Origin: Pedococcus cremeus
Lineage (GTDB): Bacteria > Actinomycetota > Actinomycetes > Actinomycetales > Dermatophilaceae
NCBI RefSeq assembly: GCF_900111375.1
Contig: NZ_FOHB01000008.1
Location: 1-64,000 of the forward strand
Direction: 5' to 3'
DNA length: 64,000 bases
Position numbers and translations under genes: made by a program. Below the pieces are notes generated by a model. That model did not search any database. It was not told the origin of the DNA and worked only from the letters and a program-made list of their open reading frames with translations. Positions 42,988-51,418 of this stretch are shown here, piece by piece (the stretch's first letter is position 1; each line of letters begins with the position of its first letter).

Positions 42988-44670
42988 GTGGACGACACCG
43001 GCCCCTTGGTCCTCGGACCCCTGCTGCGGTATGCCGGTGAGTCCAGTGCCACGGTCTGGGTCGAGACCCGCGACCGCGCCACCGTGACGTTGTCGGCCTT
43101 CGGCCGCCAGTGGTCCGAGCCCACGTTCACGGTGCACGGCCACCACTACGCGCTGCTCGTGCTCGAGGACCTCGAGCCGGGCTCGTCGAGCGAGTACGAG
43201 GTGGCCGTCGACGGCGAGGTGGTCTGGCCCGAGCCGGAGCCACGCTTCCCGGGCCTGCCGCCGAGCCGCATCCACGCGCTGGTGAAGACCCGGCCCACGA
43301 AGATGGCCTTCGGGTCCTGCCGCACCAGCGTGCCCCACGACGCGGAGGGCAACGCCTCCAACGGGGTCGACGCCCTGCGGGCGTATGCGTTCCACCTGAG
43401 CCGGACCAGCCCGACGCAGTGGCCGCACCTGGTCTGCTTCCTCGGCGACCAGGTCTACGCCGACGAGACGTCGGAGGCGATGCAGGAGTTCATCGCCTCG
43501 AGGCGCAGCCTCGACGAGCCGCCGTGGGAGGAGCTCAAGGACTACCTCGAGTACGCCCACCTCTACCGACTGGCGTGGAGCGACCCCCTGAACCGGTGGC
43601 TGCTGTCGACGCTGCCGAGCGCGATGATCTTCGACGACCACGACATCCGCGACGACTGGAACACGTCGCTGGACTGGCACCGGGAGATGAACGCCAAGCC
43701 GTGGTGGCACGACCGCATCGTCGGCGGCCTGGCGTCCTACTGGGTCTACCAGCACGCCGGCAACCTCTCGCCGGAGGCCCTGCGCGAGGACGAGATCTGG
43801 CAGCTCATCGCGGCCCACCGCGACTCCGGCGCCACCGACGAGCTCGACCTCACCGAGACGCTCGACGCCTTCGCCGAACGGGTGGACAAGCACCCGGACA
43901 CCTACCGGTGGAGCTATTCCCGCGACCTCGGGGAGTCGCGCCTGGTCGTGGTCGACTCGCGGGCGGCCCGGGTGCTCGACCCCGACCGCCGCTCGATCCT
44001 CGACGACGCCGAGATGGAGTGGCTAGACGGCGAGCTGCACGGCGACGTCGACCACCTGTTCATCGGCACCTCGCTGCCCTTCCTGCTGGCGCAGGGGATC
44101 CACGACCTCGAGGCGATCAACGAGGCGATGTCCGAGGGTGCCTTCGGCAAGCGCGTCGAGCCCTGGGGCGAGCGGATGCGCCGCGCGGTCGACCTCGAGC
44201 ACTGGGCGGCGTTCCAGGAGGGCTTCGCGAAGGTGCTCCAGATGGTGGTCGAGGTGGCCCGCGGTGAGCGCGGCCGGCCGCCCGGCACCATCACGTTCCT
44301 CTCGGGCGACGTGCACAACTCCTACGTCACCGAGATCGACCATGACCAGCTCGGGCCCGGCGCCAGCCGCGTCGTGCAGGCGGTCTGCTCGCCGATCCGC
44401 AACCCGCTGCCACGCCAGGCCCGCGTCGCGCAGGCACTGCTGGCGCGCGGGCTGAACCGGCCGCTCCAGTGGCTGGTCTCGCACACCAAGCGAGTGCCGG
44501 ATGCGCCGCTGAACTGGCGCATCACCGAGGGGCCGTGGTTCGACAACACCCTGGCCACCCTCGAGGTGCGGGGCCGCGGGCTGGTGCTGCGCTGGGACAC
44601 CGGCGTGGTGCGCGGCGAGGCCTTCGACGCCCCGGAGCTGCACCAGGTGTCCCGCATCGCCATCCACTGA
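42988..44670 (+). CDS. PhoD-like phosphatase family protein
   Basis: 560 residues. An N-terminal fibronectin-like domain (YAGESSATVWVETRD) precedes a metallophosphatase: FGSCRTS, CFLGDQVYADE, FDDHDIRDDWN, VVVDSRA and FLSGDVHNSYV supply the metal ligands. No Tat or Sec signal is visible, unlike secreted PhoD, so it may act in the cytoplasm. GTG 42988 lies 6 nt after TAGAAC, a leaderless arrangement. The last two codons form the first unit of a 16-bp tandem repeat. Confidence 0.88.
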   Translation: MDDTGPLVLGPLLRYAGESSATVWVETRDRATVTLSAFGRQWSEPTFTVHGHHYALLVLEDLEPGSSSEYEVAVDGEVVWPEPEPRFPGLPPSRIHALVKTRPTKMAFGSCRTSVPHDAEGNASNGVDALRAYAFHLSRTSPTQWPHLVCFLGDQVYADETSEAMQEFIASRRSLDEPPWEELKDYLEYAHLYRLAWSDPLNRWLLSTLPSAMIFDDHDIRDDWNTSLDWHREMNAKPWWHDRIVGGLASYWVYQHAGNLSPEALREDEIWQLIAAHRDSGATDELDLTETLDAFAERVDKHPDTYRWSYSRDLGESRLVVVDSRAARVLDPDRRSILDDAEMEWLDGELHGDVDHLFIGTSLPFLLAQGIHDLEAINEAMSEGAFGKRVEPWGERMRRAVDLEHWAAFQEGFAKVLQMVVEVARGERGRPPGTITFLSGDVHNSYVTEIDHDQLGPGASRVVQAVCSPIRNPLPRQARVAQALLARGLNRPLQWLVSHTKRVPDAPLNWRITEGPWFDNTLATLEVRGRGLVLRWDTGVVRGEAFDAPELHQVSRIAIH

Positions 44671-44752
44671 GCTCGTCACCCACTGAGCTCGTCACCCACT
44701 GAGCCCGTCACCCACTGAGCCCGTCACCCTGAACTCGTCGTCCACTGAGCGG
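44665..44752. repeat. 16-bp tandem repeat spanning the phoD-like stop codon
   Basis: Four units of CACTGAGCYCGTCACC (44665-44728) followed by two degenerate units. The first unit includes the stop codon, and each further unit carries CACTGAG. Confidence 0.88.
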
Positions 44753-44799
44753 ACCCACCTGTCCGACAACGCTCCTCGGTGTCCCCGATGTCCGGCTTC

Positions 44800-44899
44800 G
44801 TCCACCGACCGGTGGACGTCCCGTACACCGCTCAGGGGTGTTCTCAGGGTGGGCTCAGGGGCGAACCTGAGGGCAGCGGCGTCGTCGCTTCCCTAGCGT
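44800..44899 (+). promoter_or_regulatory. Control region of the ABC exporter operon
   Basis: GTCCACC-gacc-GGTGGAC (44800-44817) is a perfect inverted repeat. CTCAGGG occurs at 44831, 44843 and 44854, with CCTGAGGG inverted at 44866. TAGCGT at 44894-44899 is a likely -10. Direct repeats with 11-12 bp period on the promoter side suggest an OmpR-type response regulator site. Confidence 0.6.
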
Positions 44900-44942
44900 T
44901 TCCCCCGTACCCAACGACACGACCAGAGCCGGGAGCTCTTCC

Positions 44943-45782
44943 ATGACCACGATGAACGCCGCAGCACCGTCGCGGCCCGCCACCACCCAGCCCGCCGCCC
45001 GCACCGTCGGCCTGACGAAGGTCTACGGCCGCGGCGACACCGAGGTCACGGCGCTCGACGCCGTCAGCCTCGATATCGCCCGCGGCGAGTTCACCGCCAT
45101 CATGGGCCCGTCGGGTTCGGGCAAGTCGACGCTGATGCACTGCGCCGCCGGCCTCGACGCGCCGTCGGATGGTGAAGTCTTCATCGGCGACGTCTCACTC
45201 GGCACCCTGAAGGACAAGGCCCTGACGACGCTTCGCCGCGACCGCATCGGCTTCGTCTTCCAGTCGTTCAACCTCGTACCGACCCTGACGGCCGAGGAGA
45301 ACATCGTGCTGCCGCTGGCCATCGCCGGCCGCAAGCCCGACCCGCAGTGGTTCGCCACCGTCATCGACACCGTCGGCCTCGGTGACCGCCTCTCGCACCG
45401 CCCCAACCAGCTCTCCGGTGGCCAGCAGCAGCGGGTGGCCTGCGCCCGGGCGCTGATGAGCCGGCCCGAGATCATCTTCGCCGACGAGCCCACCGGCAAC
45501 CTCGACTCCGCCTCGGGCGCCGAGGTGCTGGGCTTCCTGCGCCGCAGCGTCGACGAGTTCGGCCAGACCATCGTCATGGTCACCCACGACCCCGGTGCCG
45601 CCAGCCACACGGACCGGGTGGTCTTCCTCGCCGACGGCCGCGTCGTCGACGAGCTGCGCGACCCGACCGCCGAGAAGGTGCTCGAGCGCATGAAGGGCTT
45701 CGAGAAGGGCCACGTGCCCGGCAGCGCCGAGGCGCGCGCCGCCCGCGCCGCCGAGGTCGGGCACCACGGGACGGAGGCCTGA
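44943..45782 (+). CDS. ABC transporter ATP-binding protein (MacB/LolD-like)
   Basis: 279 residues. Walker A GPSGSGKST, Q-loop FVFQSFNLVP, signature LSGGQQQR, Walker B IIFADEPTGNLDS, switch VTHD. This branch partners with FtsX-like permeases that export peptides or transmit force across the membrane. GGGAG precedes ATG 44943, and the permease gene begins one base after the stop. A C-terminal Ala-rich extension of about 30 residues is unusual. Confidence 0.92.
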   Translation: MTTMNAAAPSRPATTQPAARTVGLTKVYGRGDTEVTALDAVSLDIARGEFTAIMGPSGSGKSTLMHCAAGLDAPSDGEVFIGDVSLGTLKDKALTTLRRDRIGFVFQSFNLVPTLTAEENIVLPLAIAGRKPDPQWFATVIDTVGLGDRLSHRPNQLSGGQQQRVACARALMSRPEIIFADEPTGNLDSASGAEVLGFLRRSVDEFGQTIVMVTHDPGAASHTDRVVFLADGRVVDELRDPTAEKVLERMKGFEKGHVPGSAEARAARAAEVGHHGTEA

Positions 45783-45783
45783 C

Positions 45784-48327
45784 GTGCTGCGCGCCAGCTG
45801 GAAGTCCCTCATGGGCCGCAAGCTGCGGCTCTTCATGAGCGCCTTCGCCATCGTGCTCGGCGTCTCGTTCGTGTCTGGTTCGCTCATCTTCACCGACACC
45901 CTCGGCAAGGCCTTCGACGGCATCGTCGACACCGTCGGCGACGTCGTGGTGCGCCCGGCGTCCGCCAGCGGTGACATGGACCAGACGAGGAGCGCCAAGA
46001 CCCTGCCCGGCTCGGTCGTGCGCGAGCTCGCGTCCACGCCCGGCGCTGCCCGGGCCGACGGCAACATCGGCGACCAGACCACCTTCGTGGTGTCCAAGAA
46101 GGGCAAGCTCATCGGGGGCCAGGGAGCCCCCGGCCTCGGCCTGAACCACAACGACGCGCCGACCGCCTCCGGCGAGCCGGCCGCCACCATCACGACGGGT
46201 CGCTGGCCGCTGCGCACCGGGGAGGTCACGCTCGACAAGAGCACGGCGGAGCGGGCCGGCTACCGCGTGGGCGACGAGGTCACGCTGGTCACCAGCGGGG
46301 AGCGCCCCATGGTCAAGGCCACCTTGGTCGGCATCGCGGAGTTCAAGTCCGGCGGCACCGTCGGCGCCAGCCTGTCCTTCTTCGACACCAAGACCGCCCA
46401 GGACCTCTACCTCGGGGGCAAGGACGCGTACACCGAGGCGTGGGTGACGGCCAAGGACGGCACCAGCCAGGAGGACCTCGCGGCCGCCGTGCAGAAGAAG
46501 CTGCCGGCCGGCTTCGAGGCGGTCACCGGTAAGGCTGCGGCCAAGGAGGCCGCCGACGGCATCAACAAGGCGCTGTCGTTCATCAGCACGTTCCTGCTCG
46601 TCTTCGCCGGGATCGCCCTGTTCGTGGGGTCGTTCCTCATCGTCAACACCTTCTCGATCCTGGTCGCCCAGCGCAGCCGTGAGCTCGCCATGCTGCGCGC
46701 CCTCGGTGCCACGCGCCGCCAGGTCACCCGGTCGGTGCTCTTCGAGGCCTTCGTCGTCGGCCTGGTCGGTGCGACAGCCGGCCTCGTGCTCGGCTTCGTG
46801 CTCGCGGTCGGCATCAAGGCGCTGTTCGCCCAGTTCGGCCTCGACCTGAGCGGCTCGCCGCTGGTGTTCAAGTCCTCCACCGCCGTGGCGGCGTATGCCG
46901 TCGGGCTGGCCGTGACGATGGTCGCCGCCTACCTGCCCGCTCGCCGGGCCGGGCGGATGGCACCGGTGGCGGCCATGCGTGACGACGTCGCCATGCCGGA
47001 GGCCGCGCTGCACTGGCGGCTCATCGTCGGTGGGCTGCTCGTCGCCGCGGGCCTGGTCGCCTGCACCGCTGGGGCGGTGGGCTGGGTCGACCACCGGGCC
47101 GTGTGGGTCGGTGGAGGTGTCTTCGGCCTCGTGATCGGGTTCGCCCTCACCAGCCCGGTGCTCGGCCGGCCGGTGGTCTCCGCGACCGGTCTGGTCTACC
47201 GGAAGGCGTTCGGCGCCGTCGGTGCCATGGCCGAGCAGAACGCCGTGCGCAACCCGCGCCGGACGGCCGCCACCGCCTCCGCGCTCATGATCGGCCTGAC
47301 CCTGGTGTCGATGATGTCGGTCTTCGGTGCCTCGGCGAAGGCGAGCATCGACAAGGCGGTCGACCAGAACTTCGTCGCCGACTACGTGGTCTCCAACGCC
47401 ATCTCGCAGCCGTTCTCGACGTCGGTCACCCGCGGGGTGGCCGCCGTCCCCGGGGTCGAGACGGTCAGCCCGATGCGGTTCGCCAGCATCGACATCGGCG
47501 ACGGCGGGAGCTACTCGGCGGCCATCGACCCCCAGACCTTCGGCACGGCGGTGCCGCTCGACTTCGTCAAGGGGTCCTTGTCGGACCTGAACAAGGGAAC
47601 GATCCTGCTCCAGGACGACAAGGCCAAGGCGCAGAAGCTGTCCGTGGGCTCGTCGGTGAAGGTCAAGATCGCGGGGCAGGAGGGCACCTACCGGGTCGCC
47701 GGCATCTACCGGTCGATGGACGCCCTCTCGCTCCCGGTGCTGGTCTCCATGGACGCGGCCACGGCGGCCGGCGTGCCGGCCCAGGACTCGATGGCCTTCG
47801 TGGTCCGCGAGCCGGGTGCCGACGCCGCTGCGGTGCAGGCCGGTATCGAGAAGGTCATCGCCGGCCTGCCGACGGTGACGCTGAAGGACCAGGACGCGTT
47901 CGCCGCCGAGCAGCGCAAGCCGGTCGACCAGCTGCTCTACATGATCTACGCCCTGCTCGGCCTGGCCGTCGTGATCGCGGTGCTCGGCATCGTCAACACC
48001 CTGGCCCTGTCGGTGATCGAGCGGACCCGCGAGATCGGCCTGCTGCGCGCGGTCGGCCTGAGCCGTCGCCAGCTGCGCACCATGCTGCGGCTGGAGTCCG
48101 TGGCCATCGCCCTCCTCGGAGCCGTGCTGGGCGTGGTGCTCGGCGTCGGGGCCGGGTGGGCGCTCCAGCGGGCACTCGCCGACGACGGCATCGACGTGCT
48201 CTCGGTGCCCGGCACCCAGCTGGCGGTGTTCGTGGTGCTCGCCGGCGTGGTCGGGGTCCTCGCGGCCCTCTGGCCGGGGCGTCGAGCCGCACGCCTCGAC
48301 GTGCTGCGGGCCATCACGGCCGAGTAG
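45784..48327 (+). CDS. FtsX-like ABC transporter permease
   Basis: 847 residues. An N-terminal span (LFMSAFAIVLGVSFVSGSLI) and an extracytoplasmic MacB-PCD region of about 230 residues precede three spans with NTFSILVAQRSRELAMLRALG. The layout repeats in the second half, ending with NTLALSVIERTREIGLLRAVG. This duplicated 10-TM form is typical of actinobacterial exporters for antimicrobial peptides or lipids. Tight coupling to the ATPase gene. Cargo unknown. Confidence 0.92.
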   Translation: MLRASWKSLMGRKLRLFMSAFAIVLGVSFVSGSLIFTDTLGKAFDGIVDTVGDVVVRPASASGDMDQTRSAKTLPGSVVRELASTPGAARADGNIGDQTTFVVSKKGKLIGGQGAPGLGLNHNDAPTASGEPAATITTGRWPLRTGEVTLDKSTAERAGYRVGDEVTLVTSGERPMVKATLVGIAEFKSGGTVGASLSFFDTKTAQDLYLGGKDAYTEAWVTAKDGTSQEDLAAAVQKKLPAGFEAVTGKAAAKEAADGINKALSFISTFLLVFAGIALFVGSFLIVNTFSILVAQRSRELAMLRALGATRRQVTRSVLFEAFVVGLVGATAGLVLGFVLAVGIKALFAQFGLDLSGSPLVFKSSTAVAAYAVGLAVTMVAAYLPARRAGRMAPVAAMRDDVAMPEAALHWRLIVGGLLVAAGLVACTAGAVGWVDHRAVWVGGGVFGLVIGFALTSPVLGRPVVSATGLVYRKAFGAVGAMAEQNAVRNPRRTAATASALMIGLTLVSMMSVFGASAKASIDKAVDQNFVADYVVSNAISQPFSTSVTRGVAAVPGVETVSPMRFASIDIGDGGSYSAAIDPQTFGTAVPLDFVKGSLSDLNKGTILLQDDKAKAQKLSVGSSVKVKIAGQEGTYRVAGIYRSMDALSLPVLVSMDAATAAGVPAQDSMAFVVREPGADAAAVQAGIEKVIAGLPTVTLKDQDAFAAEQRKPVDQLLYMIYALLGLAVVIAVLGIVNTLALSVIERTREIGLLRAVGLSRRQLRTMLRLESVAIALLGAVLGVVLGVGAGWALQRALADDGIDVLSVPGTQLAVFVVLAGVVGVLAALWPGRRAARLDVLRAITAE

Positions 48328-48366
48328 CCGGCCTGGACGGCAGGACGGCCGCACGACCAGCCTGAT

Positions 48367-48408
48367 CCGGTGCCCCGGCTCCGCTCCCCGCGGTGGCCGG
48401 GGCACCGG
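48367..48408. terminator. Bidirectional terminator
   Basis: CCGGTGCCCCGG and CCGGGGCACCGG form a perfect 12-bp stem with an 18-nt loop, between the convergent permease and WXG100 genes. Confidence 0.82.
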
Positions 48409-48459
48409 CGTTCTCGGCTGTGCCCCCGCCCCACGCCAACCGCCCCAGGTGGGGCAGGC

Positions 48460-48750
48460 TCAGGTGAAGAGACGCACCGCGTTGGCCTCGGTCTCGGCGT
48501 ACTGCGCCCCGGCCGCCGCCAGCACCGACCCGATGCTGTCGAGCGAGGCGCGCACCTGTCGCTGGGTGCCCTGCCACTCGGCCACGACGCCCTGGAACCG
48601 CGCCGAGGCGGTGCCGGTCCAGGCGTCCTGGAGGCCGACCAGCCGCGCCATCATGGCGGTGACCTGGCCGTCGATCTCCGCGGAGATGCGGCTGATGTCG
48701 GCCGAGGCGGCCTGGATGCGGTCGGTGTCGACCTGGAACTGCGTTGCCAT
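48460..48750 (-). CDS. WXG100 (ESAT-6-like) protein
   Basis: 96 residues, all helical, with the central WTG turn (LQDAWTGTASARF). Length, hairpin design and lack of a signal peptide match type VII secretion substrates of the WXG100 family. No EccC, EccB or partner WXG gene is nearby, so it is an orphan in this window. The usual YxxxD/E export signal is hinted at by YAETE near the end. GGAGGGGC lies upstream of ATG 48750. Confidence 0.88.
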   Translation of the reverse strand: MATQFQVDTDRIQAASADISRISAEIDGQVTAMMARLVGLQDAWTGTASARFQGVVAEWQGTQRQVRASLDSIGSVLAAAGAQYAETEANAVRLFT

Positions 48751-48877
48751 GGGTGCCCCTCCTGCTGTGGCGACCCGAGGGTCGGGCCGATGCGTCGACG
48801 GTAGGCGCAGGCCGGGAGACCGCCGCCGCGTTGTCCACAGGGGTGCTCCACGACGGGCGAGCGGCTACGGTCGCACC

Positions 48878-49630
48878 GTGACCATCTGGATCGACCCGCC
48901 GGCGTGGCCCGCCCACGGACGGCTGTGGTCGCACCTGGTCAGCGACACCTCCTACGAGGAGCTGCACCGTTTCGCCGAGGCGGCCGGGCTGCCGCGCCGC
49001 GGGTTCGAGGGCGACCACTACGACGTGCCGGAGGAGCGGTATGCCGCGCTGGTCGCCGCCGGCGCCCACCCCGTGGAGGGGCGCGAGCTGGTGCGCCGCC
49101 TGCGGGCCAGCGGGCTGCGCATCCCCAAGCGCCGCCACGAGCGCGTGCTGGTGAGCCACCCCGCCCCGGCCTGGCTGCCGCCGGGCAGCCGGGCCGACGT
49201 CATCGCGTCAAGGCAGCAGGAGCCCCCGGCCGACACGGTGGTGGTGCGCGTGCTCGTCCAGTCGGCCGGATCCGTGCTCGTGGTGCAGCGCCCCGACGGC
49301 GGGCTCGACCTGCCCAGCGTGACCGTCGACCGTGTCTCGGGCCGGAGTGTCGCCGACGCGGTGCAGCACCTCCAGGTGGAAGCCGTCGGTGAGGTCGCCC
49401 CGACCGAGCTCGTCGGCTACGTGCGCAACACCGTGCCGGAGCCACCTGCGGGCTACCCCTGGCCCGCACCCCGCGCGTGCTTCGCCGTCTTCCACCAGGT
49501 GGTGGACCCCGGTGTCCCCTTCGGCCGCGGCCACTGGCTGGGCCTCGACGAGGCGGCGGACCACCTGTCGGAGCGGCACTGGTGGCCGCTGCTGCCGGAG
49601 TTCTTCAGCCATCCGGGCCGGCACGGGTGA
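48878..49630 (+). CDS. DUF4031 plus NUDIX-like protein
   Basis: 250 residues. Residues 1-80 are DUF4031: TIWIDPPAWPAHGRLWSHLV and GFEGDHYDVPEERY. Residues 110-250 resemble a NUDIX fold (VVRVLVQSAGSVLVVQRPDG), but the REUxEE box is not recognisable, so it may bind rather than hydrolyse nucleotides. GTG 48878 follows TACGGT by 6 nt, a leaderless start. The stop overlaps the next gene, a true NUDIX hydrolase, by four bases. Confidence 0.82.
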   Translation: MTIWIDPPAWPAHGRLWSHLVSDTSYEELHRFAEAAGLPRRGFEGDHYDVPEERYAALVAAGAHPVEGRELVRRLRASGLRIPKRRHERVLVSHPAPAWLPPGSRADVIASRQQEPPADTVVVRVLVQSAGSVLVVQRPDGGLDLPSVTVDRVSGRSVADAVQHLQVEAVGEVAPTELVGYVRNTVPEPPAGYPWPAPRACFAVFHQVVDPGVPFGRGHWLGLDEAADHLSERHWWPLLPEFFSHPGRHG

Positions 49631-50169
49631 GCGACCTGGGCCACCACGGCGAGCAGGGCGACCGGAGCGGCCGGACGCTGGCGAGCCTGCCCGAGGTGGC
49701 GTTCGCCGACGGCAGCCGTGCCGCGGTCGAGCTCGTGCTCTCCGACGTCGCGGCGCCCGACCAGGAGGTCTTCGCGGCGCTGGTGTTCCTGCGCGACAGG
49801 TCGGGTCGGTTCGCCGTGGTCTACAGCCCCCGCCGACAGGAGTGGGCCTCACCGGGAGGCGGCCGCGAGGAGGGTGAGACCCCGCGGCAGACGGTGGTGC
49901 GCGAGGTGCTCGAGGAGACCGGGCTGGTCCTCGACGGGCAGGCCCTCCAGCCTTGTGGCGTCGAGCGCTTCACGCCGCTGACGCCCGGTCGCTGGCCACA
50001 GGCCGGGGGATGCCTGCAGGTCTTCCAGACCCGCATCGACGCCGACGCGCCTCCGTTGTGCGGCAGCGCCGACGACGTCACCCGCTGGCGCTGGGTGACC
50101 TTCCCGGAGCTCGAGGCGCTGTGCGGCTCGGCGTTCTGGTGGCCGGTGGCCGCCGCGCTGTTCGGCTGA
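49627..50169 (+). CDS. NUDIX hydrolase
   Basis: 180 residues. The Nudix box GGGREEGETPRQTVVREVLEETGL is intact (shown in two joined parts: GGGREEGETPRQTV and VREVLEETGL). It hydrolyses a nucleoside diphosphate derivative; the substrate is unknown. GTG 49627 overlaps the DUF4031 stop (GTGA), so the intact enzyme and the degenerate NUDIX protein are made together and may form a heteromer. Confidence 0.85.
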   Translation: MSDLGHHGEQGDRSGRTLASLPEVAFADGSRAAVELVLSDVAAPDQEVFAALVFLRDRSGRFAVVYSPRRQEWASPGGGREEGETPRQTVVREVLEETGLVLDGQALQPCGVERFTPLTPGRWPQAGGCLQVFQTRIDADAPPLCGSADDVTRWRWVTFPELEALCGSAFWWPVAAALFG

Positions 50170-50196
50170 CCGGACGCCTCCGGAAGGGGTGACGCG

Positions 50197-50850
50197 TCAG
50201 CCGCTGAGCCGGGCCAGCTCGCGGGCCACGTTGACCCGGGCCCGCTCGCCCCACACCCGTCGGCCGTGCCGCGTCGCGTAGACGGTGTCCCGTCGCAGGA
50301 ACGGCTCGAGCAGCGCCGTCCGTCCAGCGGCGTAGGCAGCGTCGGGCACGGCGGCATACTCCTGTCGCACCTGCGCGCAGTACTCGTCGAAGCGCTCCTC
50401 GGGAGCGGCCAGGATCCACAGGTCGGCGTCGTGGAACGCCGCGTCGAGCCCGTCGTCGAGGGGTGCCTCGTGCCGCTCGGTGGCCAGCACCAGGCGACGC
50501 ACCTGCTCGACGTCACCGGCGTCGAGGCCGAGGGCCATGAGGCAGCGCACCGCGAGGGCGGCACTGTCGACCTCGTTCGCGCCGGGCGGGGCCTGCGGGT
50601 CGTAGACCGCGTCGTGGAAGCAGGCGGCCACGCCGGCCAGTGCTGCCTCCCGCTCGGTGACGACGCCTTCCCGCTCGAGCTCCTCGACCGCGGCATACAT
50701 CTCCACGACGTGGCGGGCGCTGTGGTAGCTGCGGTGCGGCTCCTCGAGCCGCTGCAGCAGGTCGCGTCCGATGGCCTCGACGGCGTCGGAGTGGGCCTCA
50801 GGGGCCAGGGTGGCGATGTCGAGCTTCCACCACGTCAGGAGGGCCGGCAC
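50197..50850 (-). CDS. HD-domain metal-dependent phosphohydrolase-like protein
   Basis: 217 residues. YHSARHVVEMY, AACFHDAVYDP and FHDADLWILA give the His and HD residues of an HD domain. Relatives are annotated as predicted metal-dependent HD superfamily phosphohydrolases without a known substrate. GTG 50850 lies 6 nt after CAGACT, a leaderless arrangement. Convergent with the NUDIX gene. Confidence 0.82.
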   Translation of the reverse strand: MPALLTWWKLDIATLAPEAHSDAVEAIGRDLLQRLEEPHRSYHSARHVVEMYAAVEELEREGVVTEREAALAGVAACFHDAVYDPQAPPGANEVDSAALAVRCLMALGLDAGDVEQVRRLVLATERHEAPLDDGLDAAFHDADLWILAAPEERFDEYCAQVRQEYAAVPDAAYAAGRTALLEPFLRRDTVYATRHGRRVWGERARVNVARELARLSG

Positions 50851-50907
50851 GTCCGCAGTCTGGCAGACGCGCCGGCCCCGCTGTGGAAGGCCGGTCGAGG
50901 GCTGGAC

Positions 50908-51297
50908 TCAGCCGGCGGCGCAGGTCGTGACGGCGGTCTCGAAGTTGATGACGCCGTGGCAGACCGAGCCCCGCCACTGGGCCTGCTCCGGGATCTCGCC
51001 GTCGGGCGTGACGATCCAGGTGAAGCCGTCGGCCACGCCGTCGCCGTTGTCGTCGAACGCGATGATGCCGCTGAAGCCCGCACCGGTCTCGAAGTCGACC
51101 AGGCCCTGGTTGATGCGGGTCTGCAGGCCCTTGCTGATGTACTCGATGCCGCCGTCCGGGCCGAAGATGAGCTGGGCCCCCGCGCCGGCCTTCTTGTCGA
51201 GGTTGGTGCACTCGTGTGCCAGGCCGGCACCAGCCGTCAGCACGATGCTCGTTGCGGCGGCAAGGCCACCGAGCGCCAGTCGTCGTGACATGCGCAT
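50908..51297 (-). CDS. Secreted protein of unknown function
   Basis: 129 residues. ATG 51297 (or 51291) starts an Arg-rich n-region and a hydrophobic core (LALGGLAAATSIVLTAGAG) ending in AHA/LAHE, a probable Sec signal peptide. The mature part has Cys residues that could form disulfides and a central FDDNGDGVADG stretch resembling a calcium-binding DxDxDG loop. GGAGGG precedes the start. No family recognised. Confidence 0.75.
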   Translation of the reverse strand: MRMSRRLALGGLAAATSIVLTAGAGLAHECTNLDKKAGAGAQLIFGPDGGIEYISKGLQTRINQGLVDFETGAGFSGIIAFDDNGDGVADGFTWIVTPDGEIPEQAQWRGSVCHGVINFETAVTTCAAG

Positions 51298-51418
51298 GTC
51301 GTTCTTCCCTCCTGAGTTCCCCTGGCGGCACGTTCGGCCGCAACGACCGAGGGTGGCGCAGGAAGGCGCGACCGGGATCGGCCGGACGCAGTAGGCCCAG
51401 CTCACCCCCGTGCAGGAC

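Noticed and set aside
44665..44752. Possible CRISPR array
   Set aside because: Units are 16 bp and directly adjacent with no unique spacers, and no cas gene is present.
48460..48750. Type VII secretion locus around the WXG100 gene
   Set aside because: Neither neighbour is an Ecc ATPase, membrane component, mycosin or second WXG100 gene.
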